NCBI GenBank assembly: GCA_038030265.1
Contig: CM075941.1
Location: 46,376,164-46,440,163, forward strand
DNA: 64,000 bases
Source: Corythucha ciliata
Taxonomy: Eukaryota; Arthropoda; Insecta; Hemiptera; Tingidae
Reading direction: 5' to 3'
The notes beneath the pieces are model-generated. The model made no database searches. It saw only the letters and a program-made list of their open reading frames with translations, and had not been told where the DNA came from. The position numbers and the translations under genes are program-made. This document shows positions 28,547-39,762 of this stretch, one piece after another (the stretch's first letter is position 1; each line of letters opens with the position of its first letter).

Positions 28547-31500
28547 ATGGCCGAGGATCAAATGCCCAGACTTGATCTGACCAAAGACAAGAACTTGAGC
28601 AAAAGTGTGTTACAGTATATGAAACTCGTCGAACAACAAAATTTGGAAAGAGCCGAAAAGCTAAAAAGAATACGCAAGTATGACGCTGTTTCGATTAAGT
28701 ATTACGTCATTTTAGCGCTTATTTCATCTCATTGCCTAAGGCCTACTCTGGTCAAGCGTACTGTTCCTGCCCCAATCCTACGAAATTGATCCACTAGGCG
28801 AAACCATTTGCCGTGATTCCACTCGCGAAAGCTTTCCACACCTCCCTCCTGGAGAAGTCGGCCCAAAACCACAGCTCCAGGAAGGCAAGAGGTTCATCAG
28901 CCTGTCCTGCGACAACAACCCCGGCGATGGGATTCAGCACGAGGGAACAAAATGTATGATATCCCCGTAGGACGTATGATCGGCCCAAGAATCGAACTTT
29001 TCGACTGAAAACCCGGAAATTACTGGCAAGAATCCGTAAACAAAGGCACTCTTATTTCCGGCCCAGAAATAGGGAAACTTAGGCCCGTATTTATGAACGT
29101 TACTTGAAGCTTCCTCGAGTCAAGGAACCATTGGGAACAGTTTGATCACAATAAAAACATCTGTTTTAATGAATTTCAAGGGTTCCTTAATGTCAAGGAA
29201 CGTTCATAAATACGGACATTAGTCCAGCTTTTTTTCGACCCTGACAGTTTCGCAAAGCATTGTCTGCGAAACTTGCTGCTTACCTACCACAATGCTAGTT
29301 GAGCTGTCAAAATTGTAATAGGCATTTTGGCAAAGCAAATGCAATTTACCTCTCGAAACTGGCTTTCAAGACAAGTAATAAAGAAAATATGATTTACAAA
29401 ATTGAAATTGTGACTAGCCCTACACACGTCTATACATTAGAACTTATCGTCAGTATTGCTATCAATTAATTTGTTCAAATCTGTGTCTAAAGCTGATTCA
29501 GTCTAAACTTAAGCTGTGGAAACAGATTTGTACAATTATTAATTGGCAGCAAGAATGAATGTGTCTACCAGGTTTAAGAACTTACTTTTAGGCCTCAAAA
29601 ATGTTATGTTTTGCCTTTAACTAAGCATAGAGATCACAGGAGACCCTTACACTCATCCCCAGGACTTGCTGTCCATCATTTGAAAAATCAGTCGAAATCG
29701 GTCTGAAATTGACAATTAAACCGTCTGATACTGACCAGGGGCGTAGCCAGCCCTTGGTCTAGGGGTGGGCAGAAGATGTCACATGCACCAGAGACCCCTA
29801 AGGTACCAGAGAACTGGTAGGTACCTACTTCGTCAACTAAGACATAGGCGCTTAAAGGTCTATCCATACACATCAGTGCCGTGAACGGGACGTGCCCCGT
29901 CCGGCAAGTAAAATATTATTCCCCTATGGAAATTTAAGGGGCTCGTTCACACATATCCGGCACTTGTCACGTCCCAGATGAGTTCCCTTATGAGAATAAT
30001 ATTTTACTTGCCGGACGGGGCACGGACCTGATGTGCGTGGATAGACCTTAAATCGTCAGTTGTTCCCCAGAAACTAATATTTCTGCTGGGAAACTGTCGA
30101 TGTTGCCTTCTATTCAGGGGTTTCTGTCCAAAAATTGACATTGTTTCCCCCAGAAATATTGATACATGTAGGAAGGGCTTAGCCCTCCAATAGGGTTGCC
30201 AACTCGAAATTTGACAACATCGGGACAAAAGTTTTAAAGTCTAAAAACTGCGGGGCAAAAATAAAAAACAGGACGTTCGACTTGAGGTGTCGTCATAGAG
30301 GGCACTCGCGAAGGACGTACTGGACCACGAACAACTCTAGCCACAAGAAGCTCTAACCACAAAATGCTGTAACGAACCCCAAAATGGTCTGACGAACCAC
30401 AAAATGCTATAACTAACCCCAAAATGATCTAAACACAAAAGATGCTCCAAACACAAATTGCTCTAACAAACCCCAAAATGACCTAACCACAAAAGATGCT
30501 CCAACCACAAAATGCTCTTACTACAAAAAACACTCAACCACAGAAAACAATTGACCACAAAATGCTCCAACCACAAAATTCTGTAACCACAAAATGCTCG
30601 TTCATCATACAGGTCTGCGTGAAGTTGGCCCGGCAGGTACTTTTTCAAGACCCCCCGTTCACAAGACCTGTGCTTTGCGCCTGAGGAGGCTAGACAACCA
30701 ATCAAACTCCTTCATTTTTCGAGGGAATACATTTGTTCGGTTGCATAGACTCCACGGAACGCAAACATGGAGCTTTCGAACGGACCTAAAAAAAGAATCT
30801 CAAATAGTCCAGCCGAACGGTAGTTCCACGTAGACAAAAATCTCGTCTTCGATTTTTTCACTTTATTCTATGTTTTTTGGGGTGAGCAACACGAATCTGA
30901 AGAGATCCAACAAAATTTCCTTGTGCGTTTTGAGAAAATCGTGAAAAACTGCTCATTTTTGGCCCTTTTCCCAGTTTTTTTGCTTTTAATGACGCATTCT
31001 ACGGAAAATGTTACCCTCACATTTTTTGAAAAGAATCAAATTCTGCGTCGAATCGTTTTTTCATTTCAGCCGTTTCACCTGTATTGATTTTTTTGAAATG
31101 GTAATTTTTAGCCACTTTTGTTAAAATTAATAAAAATTAAAAATTACTAAGGCAGCAGCAACTTAAAAACGGCTATTCCAATCGGAAAATGTAATGAAAT
31201 CAAAGTGGTTCAGCATTGAATTTTTCATAAGTAAAAAGCATTGAAACCTACTAGAAAAATCAGTGGTATCAGTTATGCGACAAAAAAAGCGACCCAAAAA
31301 CCACGTTTTTCTGCGCATTTTTGCCAGTAGCTCGGGAACTAGTAGTCCAATTTTTTTCTATGAAAAACGATCTGAAAGCTGATAGAATTTTCTATCAGAC
31401 CCTCCAGATTTCCTATAAGGAGTCATGTATGGCGTTTTTATAAAGACCCGACAAGTGGCAATAAACACAGTGGGAAATTCGCAAAATGAGTAATTCTCAT

Positions 31501-34500
31501 TTCTAATTTGTTCTTCAGCCGAACGTTTGCCTGTAACTATCGAACGAAGCTTCCGATGAAAACTGCACTATTTTTCAGTGAAAGCTAATGAAATTTACAG
31601 TCAGGAACCATATTTGCCAAATTTTTGAATGCTCGTAAAATATTCTGTTCAGGGCCATGAAAATAGGTTTTGTTTCAAAAAAAAGTGGTTATGCCCACCA
31701 ACTTTGTCCACAAATGTTAAAACTCAACATATCACCTGTACTATAGGTAGCGTCAGAGATTACATCACTCAACTGAGAGTTGAACTACCTTTATTTTTTC
31801 ACACAATTTTGCCAAAAGCGACTAAAAATGACCATTTCAAAAAAATCAATACCGGCGAAACGGCTGGGTCAATTGTGACAAATGAAAAAAGATTCGACGC
31901 AGAACTTGATGCTCTTCAAAAAAGAACAGGGTACAATTTTCCGTAGGATGCGTCATTGAGCAGTTGCAAGCGAAAAACTAAAAAAGGTGCCAAAAATTAT
32001 CAGTTTTTCGCGATTTTCTCAAAACGCACAAGGAAATTTTGTTGGATCTCTTCAGATTCGTGTTCCTCACCCCAAAAAACATAGAATAAAGTGAAATCAA
32101 AGACGAGATTTTTGTCCACGTATGGTATTTTTTTAATACGATTTGACTGGACTAAAAGGTGAAAAAGGAAAGGAGTCGACTGATCAAAACGAATAGGACA
32201 TTAATTATTCTCACTAGATGTATCAGGGCAAGTTCACGCGCATATTCATTCCAAGAAAAAAATTATCATGTGCCCAATGTCAATTTTTTTTTTAGAAATG
32301 TTGAGCAGAATCCGAGACAAATTGCGTCCCGGGGTGACCTTGCCCTGGAACACGGGACAAAATTAGCCAAACCGGGAATGTCCCGGGAACCCCGGGACGG
32401 TTACGTTTGGCAAACCTACCCTTGAATACAGGGTGTCCGATTTTTCAACGTCTTGCCCGAGAGACGTGAAAAAACTTAGACATTTTGTTAACCCAAATCT
32501 AAAGATTTTACTCTGTAACTGAATATTTTACTTCGAGACAGACATCGCAATTACACTTACAAAGCCGAAGTGTTACCCCAAAACTCACGTTTTACACTAA
32601 AACTGATGATTTTACCCTAAAACTGGTGGTTTGAACCAAAACGGATGATTTTACGTCAAAACTGACGACTCTGTCTTAAAACGTATACGATTTTATCCCT
32701 AAAGTGGCGATAATACCAAAAGAATAAACGATTTCTAGCCAAAGCTGACGTGTTATACCAAAACATAAGAATAATAACGTTTCCCATTTGCACAAAATTC
32801 TGCATTTGGGCCGTTAATTTCCACCCGTTCACTCTGCATTAAATTTAATTATTTATGTTACTACAATTGATGAGGCGGGTGGAAATGAATTGCACCATTG
32901 CAATTGTATGCAAATGGTGAGCGATGTAAGCTAAATTTCACGTTTAGGGTAAAATCGTCAGTTTTGTAGCAACAAAAATTGGTGAACTTACTTCAAAACG
33001 GAATATTTTACCACCGAAATGGAAGATTTTGCCCCAAAACCGAATATTTTACTCCAAAACGGACAATTTCCCAACACAACTAACGTTTTCCCTAAAACAG
33101 ATGATTTAGACCATAACTGACGACTCTGTCTTGAAAAATCTGACGAATTCAACACCAAACTGACGATGTCTTCACCACAATACTGACGATTTATTCCCAA
33201 ATGAGACGACATTACACCAAAACAGACATTTCGCGCCAAAGCTGACGTGTTACCCCAAAAGCTGTCACTACAAAACTGGCGATTTTGCCCCGAAACTTTT
33301 GCGGTTCCACTTCAAAATTGAATATTTCAATCCCGAAAAGGTTCATTTTACCAAGAAAAGAACTTTGTTTCAACCGAAAAGGGTAGATTTTACTCTAAAA
33401 CTTACGATTTTACACCCGACGGAAGTGTTATTCCGTACATGTCACTACAAAAACTGACAATTTTATCCGAAAAATGACGGTTTCAACCTCAAAACTTACG
33501 ATTTCGTCCCAAAAACGCACGTTACATACCTAAACTGACGATTTTCCCTGAAAACTGGTGGTTATTCCACCCCAAAAATATTATTTCATCCCCAAAACAG
33601 GATATTTTACTCCAAAACTGACAATTTCACACGATAACTGACGTTTCCCCAAAACTCTGATGAAATTTTCCATTTTGAGGTGAAACCACTAATTTTCTTT
33701 TTGATGGGGTGAAATCGACAGTTTCGTAGGGAGTAAAAAAACTTCTGTTTTGTTGTGAAATTCCCAGTTTCGGGAAAAATTTTCATTTAAAAAAAAGAAA
33801 ATGACAAATTTAGTTTAAGGGTAAAATCACAACTATTGTAGTGGAATCTTCAGTTTTCTACTATAGCACGTCAGCTTTGGCGTAAAATCTTTATTATTGG
33901 AATAAAATCGTCACTTATTGAGATGAAAACCTCCAAAACTAAAGATTTCACGCCGAAGCTGACGTTTTATATCAAAACCGAAGATTTCAAGACAATACTA
34001 GTGATTTTACCCTTGAACTAAATTAGACAGGTATCTCTCAAAATGAAATGTTTACCCCCAAACTTGTGATTTTACCACAAAAAATGGCTACGTCCCCCCC
34101 CCCCCAACTGACGTTTTTTAATTAAAAAGTGAAGTTTTTACTCTGAAACTACTACCAGAAAACCAAAGTCTTCACTACAAACTGGCGATTTCACCCTAAG
34201 CTTAAATATAGTGGTTTTACCTCTACTAACTATGAAACTAAAAACTCTTCATCGAAACTGTGATTTTAGAATAAAAATGACGATTTTAGCACAAAATCGC
34301 GCTTTTAGGTACAGCTGGTATGAAAAATCCGCAAAATTAGTTGTTGAATCAGGGAACCCCACAAAATTGATTTTACAGCCACGGAACTCACGGCTTTCGC
34401 CAAAAAAATCCGCGAATTGATGTTTCTTAGATAGCGAAATTTGAGCAATTGAGTTCAAGTGAAAAGTGAGCCAAACGCGCAAAAATTGTTCTTGAGGGCA

Positions 34501-35672
34501 AAATGCGGGAATGCTTTTGTTGAATGTGCTAATCCCACGAAATTAATTTTGAAGTGAACTAGACCCGTAAAAAATTTTTTTTTGTTTTTTTTGCTAGCCA
34601 AAATCCGTAAAATCTGGTTTTTAATGCCAACTCTGAGAAATTCGCCTTTAAACTTGAGTCAGATCTGCGAAGACGTATTTTTAGGGCACAAAAATTCTCG
34701 AAATTGTTTTTTTCAGTGAGCCAACTTCGAGAATTTTAGTGATCGTCAACGTAAACAAAGTGTGGCGACCCTGAAGGATTTGTACATTTCGAAGGGGTTG
34801 GCAGCTGCCCCACTAAGTTTTCGCTTTCGCGGAAAGGCAGTTGCCCTTCCCTGCCCATCCCCGTATGGGTACGCCCATGATACTGACTATCACCGTGCAA
34901 GGAACTAAATAGTCGTCTAGAAACTGTACATTTTGTCCGACAAACCGGCTTTACAACTAGGAACCTGAAATTATCATTAACTGATGGCCAATCTAATATT
35001 TTTGTCCAGGAATCTGTCCATTTAGGTCAAAATATTTTCGTGTCTAACCCACATAGTTTTAGCCTTAAAGTACGTTTAGCCCTAATGGTACAATTCACGC
35101 ATATTGGAAATATTACAGCATAACAGACAACAGGGACTCACCACTGGAATTTTGAGCTGTCCTGGTAGGTCAGCCTAACGGCCGCAACGTATCTGTATCA
35201 AAAAAACAAAAACAAATCGTCAGTTCTCACAAACCATATTTTATGAAAGAGTACGTTAGAAAGTAACAAATACTACTGGGGTTTCTCGGCTTCGAGCCCT
35301 GAAAAACCTGGAATTCCAGCCCCCCCCCCCCAGTAACAGTTATGGTAATTATAGTGGGGGAGGGGGAGTTTTGCCCTACTAAAATCGTGATTTTGAGCCC
35401 ACCAGTGATCCTCCACCGTCAAAAAAGTTGTTTCCCCCGTCGGAAACTCATAAAAAACCCGTGAATACCTCCAATTACCCCTCTTAATCAGCCAGACAGA
35501 GTATTTCAGGTTTTCCTTCACTCTTGTTTTCAGAGGCAACATTTTGACCGGAATAGCCCTGACCGCTGGAGTTTTGGGCATATACGGCTACACTATTTGG
35601 GCAGTTAAACAAGAAACCTTTCTGGACGATTTCAACGAGCCGGTGGCGCATCCTCCACCGTCACCTCAATAG
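28547..35672 (+). CDS. COA3: COA3/CCDC56: cytochrome c oxidase assembly factor 3
   Basis: Two coding exons, 28547-28677 and 35534-35672, joined in frame (a Lys codon split 2+1) to 89 aa. The N-terminal half has YMKLVEQQNLERAEKLKRIR, the family's matrix-facing helix. A single transmembrane segment lies at about residues 45-65 (ILTGIALTAGVLGIYGYTIW), then the hallmark QE.FLDDF and a short Pro-rich tail. COA3 is a small inner-membrane protein that stabilises newly made COX1 during complex IV assembly. The length matches insect orthologs. The start is the ATG at 28547, the only sensible one. The 6.86 kb intron is stuffed with transposable elements, including the 5.1 kb hAT-like element at 29736-34879. 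The stop is 47 bp before the TFB1M start, so the two probably share one transcription unit. Confidence 0.93.
29079..29221. mobile_element. TTA-flanked foldback MITE
   Basis: TTA at 29079-29081 and 29219-29221 flank inverted ends: GGCCCGTATTTATGAACGTT left, AACGTTCATAAATACGGAC right. Inner arms share TCAAGGAACC. The 3-bp TTA duplication and short length fit Tourist/PIF-Harbinger-type MITEs (inference). It lies in the COA3 intron. Confidence 0.75.
29852..30051. mobile_element. TTAA-flanked MITE nested in element II
   Basis: TTAA at 29852-29855 and 30048-30051 bounds inverted arms of about 70 bp: (A)GGTCTATCCA(T/C)(A/G)CACATCA, then CCGTCCGGCAAGTAAAATAT. Element I has the uninterrupted sequence (GGCGCTTTGAATCGTC at about 3139-3154), so this copy is an insertion. 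TTAA specificity suggests a piggyBac-like MITE. Confidence 0.75.
30340..30600 (+). repeat. Family G array, about 17-18 bp units
   Basis: Units resemble CCACAAAATGCTCTAACC or CCCCAAAATGATCTAA, about a dozen copies with many substitutions. This is the shortest-period of the degenerate arrays in the window and lies in the nested insertion. Confidence 0.7.
30805..32155. mobile_element. Foldback element with roughly 300-bp inverted arms
   Basis: The left arm (about 30829-31125) and right arm (about 31810-32121) are reverse complements over most of their length. Left reads CACGTAGACAAAAATCTCG, TTCTATGTTTTTTGGGGTGA, CAACAAAATTTCCTTGTGCG, TGATTTTTTTGAAATGG; all recur inverted on the right. A weaker match (TAGTCCAG and CTGGACTA) may extend the ends to 30803 and 32157. 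The core of about 680 bp has no recognised gene. The superfamily is undetermined. Confidence 0.8.
32772..32930. mobile_element. Second copy of the foldback MITE at 3695-3870
   Basis: Same arms (CCATTTGCAC, AATTTCCACCCGT and GGGTGGAAATGAATTGCACC) at the matching place of element II, diverged and slightly shorter. Confidence 0.65.
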
Positions 35673-35719
35673 CTGCTGCACGTTAATTTTTTACTTTTAG
35701 TTTAAATTTATTAGACATT

Positions 35720-36967
35720 ATGGCAAAGGTACAAACTCGACTTCCCCCTCTTCCGACTATCAAGGACATATTAAGGTTTGATCCTGAAAATATTTGTTGA
35801 AAGCGAGATATTTTACTAACGAAACTTTTGTTTAGGATGTATAATTTGAGGGCTGTTAAAAATCTCTCTCAAAATTTTCTTATGGAGCCAAGATTGATTG
35901 ACAAAATCGCCCGAGCGGCTGGAACAATCGAGGGAGGTCACGTCGTTGAAGTCGGGCCAGGGCCTGGTAATATAACGAGATCGATAATTGCTAGAAATCC
36001 GGCTAGTGTGACGGTGATTGAGAAAGACCGGAGATTTCTGCCTGCGCTTGAAGTAAATATTGACATCCCTTCCACTTAAAAACGTTATTAAAAATGTTTT
36101 TTTTTTGTCTTTTAGATGCTTCAAGAAGCGTCGCCCTGCCCAGTCAAAATAATTCTGGACGACGTCCTATCCGTGAACATGAAACAATTTTTCCCTGACA
36201 GCGAGTCAAAATCCTGGGCCGACAACCCACCTAACATACACATCATCGGCAATCTCCCGTTTAACGTCGCCACACCGCTCATTATACGATGGCTCAGAGC
36301 CATATCGGAAAAATCGAACGCCTGGGCTCACGGCCGCGTCAAATTGACACTGACGTTTCAAAAAGAGGTTGCGGAGCGTATGGTCGCCCCGATTTTAGCT
36401 CGCGAACGGTGCCGTCTGAGCATTATGGCTCAGAATTGGTGTTTCGTTCACCACAAGTTTACAATTCCTGGCAGGGCGTTCGTTCCCAAACCTGACGTCG
36501 ACGTCGGCGTGGTTCATTTCATTCCTCATATCTCCCCCGTCATCGACTTGCCTTTTAAGCTCGTGGAAAAAGTTGTTCGAAGTCTTTTCGGTTTCAGGCA
36601 AAAATATTGCATCAAAAGCTTAGGGTAAGCACCCCCTCCCCCACGTTGTCTGCCTTAATTCCCATAATTTAAATATTCCAGGACTTTATTTCCTCTCGAA
36701 GTTCGAGAAAAACTGTCCGAAGAATTAATGCAAAGAGCGCAAATTGCCGGAGAGTCGCGGTCCTTTCAACTCACTGTACCAGAAATTCGACGCTTGTGCT
36801 ACGCATACTCGAACATCATTGACGAGCACCCATCGTTGGCCAATTACAACTCCAGAGGACCGATGATCAAATATGATGACCTGATCGATTTAAATGACGA
36901 GAGTGATCTTTTTGTGGGGGAAAATGATGGCGAGAAGAGCGAATGCTTCAAGGAGATGTCGAGGTGA
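35720..36967 (+). CDS. TFB1M: TFB1M/mtTFB1: mitochondrial 12S rRNA dimethyladenosine transferase
   Basis: Four exons: 35720-35775, 35836-36052, 36116-36624, 36682-36967, all in frame, 355 aa (human is about 346). The opening RLPPLPTIKDIL and LSQNFL are the KsgA/Dim1-family start. The SAM-binding motif VEVGPGPGNITRS is at residues 56-68, the catalytic loop NLPF at 137-140, followed by LTFQKEVAERMVA and the C-terminal FVPKPDVDVGVVHF. The enzyme dimethylates two adenines in the small mitochondrial rRNA and is needed for mitoribosome assembly; despite its name its transcription role is minor. The start ATG lies 47 bp after the COA3 stop, leaving no space for a separate promoter, which supports a bicistronic or alternatively spliced unit. 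An acceptor-like TTTTAG ends at 35700, 19 bp before the ATG. AATAAA at 37040. Confidence 0.96.
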
Positions 36968-37039
36968 ACCGGCGCCTCTATTTTGTCAAGTCGAGAGAAC
37001 GCGAGTTTAAGTAGAATTTCTTTAGGCATTTTTTTTCTT

Positions 37040-37045
37040 AATAAA
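37040..37045 (+). terminator. Poly(A) signal of the COA3-TFB1M unit
   Basis: AATAAA 73 bp after the TFB1M stop; no comparable signal lies between COA3 and TFB1M, consistent with a common 3' end. Confidence 0.6.
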
Positions 37046-38770
37046 ATGTTTTCGTTCAAATGCAGTCATCTTCATGGCCTTGAGTGCATTCATAGCTGTA
37101 GGGGAGCAGTGCTGGGGGAAAAGGGTAATTACCTTTCTTCAATTATTTACTCATAAACAGAAAGATAAATGTTCGTGAGTTCGTGACGGGTAAAACACTG
37201 ATTTGACGATTAGGACTTGAAGTAATTATCAAAAAAAGAATCTACAAAGGTCATGCAAAAAGAAAACAAAATAGTTCTTCGCATATTACTATGTATATGT
37301 GACACGAGCTTTACGTTGAAGATGAGTACAATCAACTCTTCATAATGCCTCCCCCTCACACCTCACTCTATCATGTTTTCCAACTCGTTTCATTTGTATT
37401 GATCACCCCTCTACAAACTCCCCCCATCCATCACTTAAACGAATTCATCAAGAGCTTCGCCGAACCGAACTTTCAAAAAGGGAGGAAAAAAACAACAAAT
37501 CCACCTCCCTTCCTTTAAAACTAAACACTCGCGCTAACCAACCGTTTGAAACGTTAACCTTTTTTTTACGTGCAGCGATTAACTCGCTTTGCAAATTCGT
37601 TCGTACTACGGCGAAAAAACTGTTAATTTTTCCAGTCACTAAATAAATTAAATTCCTGGTTAAATCTCTCGTCCTAGGCTTTGAACCCACGGAATTGAAA
37701 ACCTTTGACAAACCTAATTCGCAGCTACAAAATGGACAAAAAAACAGCAATCCATCGCTCAGCAGGATCAACTAAACGCCAATTCGTGGTTTCTCACGGA
37801 AACATTGGGGCTGAAATTAACGGGCCCCTCTTCTGAGGAGGCCCATGAAAAGCTGATAGGGATTTTTAGGTTTTATGTTCATGAATTCAGGAACGAAATT
37901 CCGAAAAAAACCGTTTACTCGTGGCTAAAATTGAGGACATGTGCAAAATGTGGTTTAGGTGGCCGTTTCACGGCTTAAATATTAGAAAAACCGCTAAACG
38001 AACTGTCATAATGGGACAAGTTGGCGGCTAAAATTGGGGAAAAGCGGTAATTCACGACCAAAAGTGAAAAAAAAAAAAAAAAAATCGCTCATTCAAGGCT
38101 AAAATGGAGAAAAACGCAAATTCACGGCAAAAATCGAGAAAACACCGATTCGCTGTTTGTGTAGGACACTATTATTTGACCATATATGAGAAAAGCGCTA
38201 ATTCATAACTGGAAAAGAAAAACAGAATCGCTAATTCGCCGCTAAAACCGGGAAAAGGCGTTAATTCGCTAATATCGGGACCTTCTAATGAGTTTATTGT
38301 GATTGTAAACAAACGAGGTGAACATTATGGAAAGCAATAATTGTTCTTGCACCGTTAACGAATCATCGCGTTGTCGTAATATAGTTGAATATGCCACTTT
38401 AAATACTATTTTTGGGGCCTTTTGAAAACAAGTTTTTTTTTTTTTTTTTTTAATACCTATTTATATTAGACACCGTGATGGCTAGAATTTGCGGTATTCA
38501 CCCTGTTAACAACAAAAATTTCAGGGATTTTGCGCTTTAAAAGTCCAAATTAGTGGTATTAGCACTTTCAACGCCCAAAATCTGCGAAATTGGATCTCAC
38601 AGAACCCAATTTCGCAGGCTCCGCTTATTTGCAAATTTTGCAGCACTGTGTTCCTAAGCCAATTTATAGATGGTACGGCCGCGAGCGGCTCTTTCAAACC
38701 CCAATTTTTGTGGGCTTGGCACTCACAAAACCCAATTTTACGAGTTTTGAACATTGAAGAAAATCAAACA
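37046..38770. repeat. Intergenic DNA with family B (37720-38290) and family F (38510-38770) arrays
   Basis: From about 37720 the B units (GCTAATTC, GGCTAAAAT, GAGAAAAACGC) recur at about 25-40 bp. A poly-T run lies at about 38430-38451. The family F stretch then carries CCAATTTTTGTGGGCTTGGC-like units. No gene recognised in 37046-37720. Confidence 0.5.
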
Positions 38771-38777
38771 CCACAGG

Positions 38778-39206
38778 ATTGACTTGAAAAAAAAAAGTTT
38801 TGTTCCGACAGCAGCCTGTCGGGAAAAGTGCATTTCATTCATGCGACAATCGAGTCAAACCTCATAAGTTAGAACGATATCAATCAACTATGAATGACAT
38901 TTAGGCCGTGGTATAGAAAGTCAAAATCATAAAATCGTGTTTCTTTTTACCGCAGGCCCCTTTTTTGGCACCAACTGAGGGGGAACAAATGATGAAAATG
39001 AAACAGAGTCGGTTTGGTTGCCTATACGATATGGGAAGGTGGACTCTTCTTAGAGGAGTTATTTGCAATTAAAATCTTTATCCCGGCCTAAATTTCATTC
39101 ATAATTGATTGATATCGTTCAAACTTATGAGGCTTGACTCGATTGTCGCATGAATGAAATGCACTTTTCCCGACAGGCTGCTGTCGGAACAAAACTTTTT
39201 TCAGGT
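38778..39206. mobile_element. MITE with inverted terminal arms of about 125 bp
   Basis: The left arm at about 38786-38912 (GTTTTGTTCCGACAGCAGCC, TGTCGGGAAAAGTGCATTTC, CGACAATCGAGTCAA) and the right arm at about 39082-39204 are reverse complements with few mismatches. Ends near TTGAAAAA and TTTTTTCAGG; target duplication unclear. The core of about 170 bp is non-coding. Confidence 0.8.
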
Positions 39207-39762
39207 TACGTTAATTTTCAGATCAGTTAAATTAGGTTAAATGGCATGTCATAATTTCACGATTGCGCAATGCGGAGTGCCTGGATTCGAATCTGAAACA
39301 ATTTTTTTTAAATTTTTTTTGTTCCTCCCTTTTTGGCCCACCTCAGGATTTTTTACTCAATATTTATTAGGCCGTAGGCAAATCAAATAAAAGAGACGGC
39401 TCAAAATTCAGTGTCAATGAAATTTTTTGGTAATTGGGTGGTCCAGTAAGGCATAGAGTTAATTTAATAGCTCCCCTCCGCCGAGAACTCCCCTGCCATA
39501 TCAACGGATTTGGTTCACAAGGGTCTCATACGAAAGCGCGTTCATTTCTCATTACTCGTGTCAATTTTGGGGGCAATTGCAGCAACAGCCGTGCGGTAGC
39601 GAATTTTCAACTAATTCAAACCCCTCTTTCACACCGTTCCCTTGGACCGATTCATCTGGATCACGAACTCATCCGAGATATTCACGCTATTGATTTTTAG
39701 ACCAAATTTGGTTGCCCTAAGTCAAAAATTGCGACCGTGATCGTGCTAACAAGCGAGGGGCC

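Larger units (their letters stand above)
30193..32420. mobile_element. 2.2 kb insertion nested in element II
   Basis: Comparison with element I (GGCTTAGCCCTCCAATACTG near 3317) shows extra DNA between CTCCAATA (30185-30192) and CTTGAATA (32421-32428), a 6-of-8 matching target duplication. The ends are GGGTTGCCAAC on the left and TTTGGCAAACCTACC on the right, imperfect inverted copies. Inside are family G repeats at about 30340-30600 and the foldback element at 30805-32155. No coding gene seen. Confidence 0.65.
29728..34887 (+). mobile_element. Element II: 5.1 kb hAT-like non-autonomous element with minisatellite body
   Basis: A perfect octamer ATACTGAC lies at 29728-29735 and 34880-34887, directly outside termini CAGGGGCGTAGCC (left) and TACGCCCATG (right), which are inverted copies with a few mismatches. 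The 8-bp duplication and CAG-type ends indicate the hAT superfamily. The head (to about 30192) matches element I. The body is family A (about 32490-34240) then family C (about 34310-34770). The tail (34795-34879) carries GGCAGCTGCCCCAC. Nested insertions lie at 29852-30051, 30193-32420 and 32772-32930. No transposase seen. It occupies most of the COA3 intron without breaking the flanking exons. Confidence 0.78.

Noticed and set aside
39270..39300. GGATTCGAATC resembling a Pol III B box, as in a tRNA or SINE
   Set aside because: No A box, acceptor stem or terminator at the right spacing.
39434..39700. 88-codon open frame next to the large palindrome as a possible transposase remnant
   Set aside because: No catalytic motif or similarity recognised, and nothing ties it to the palindrome.
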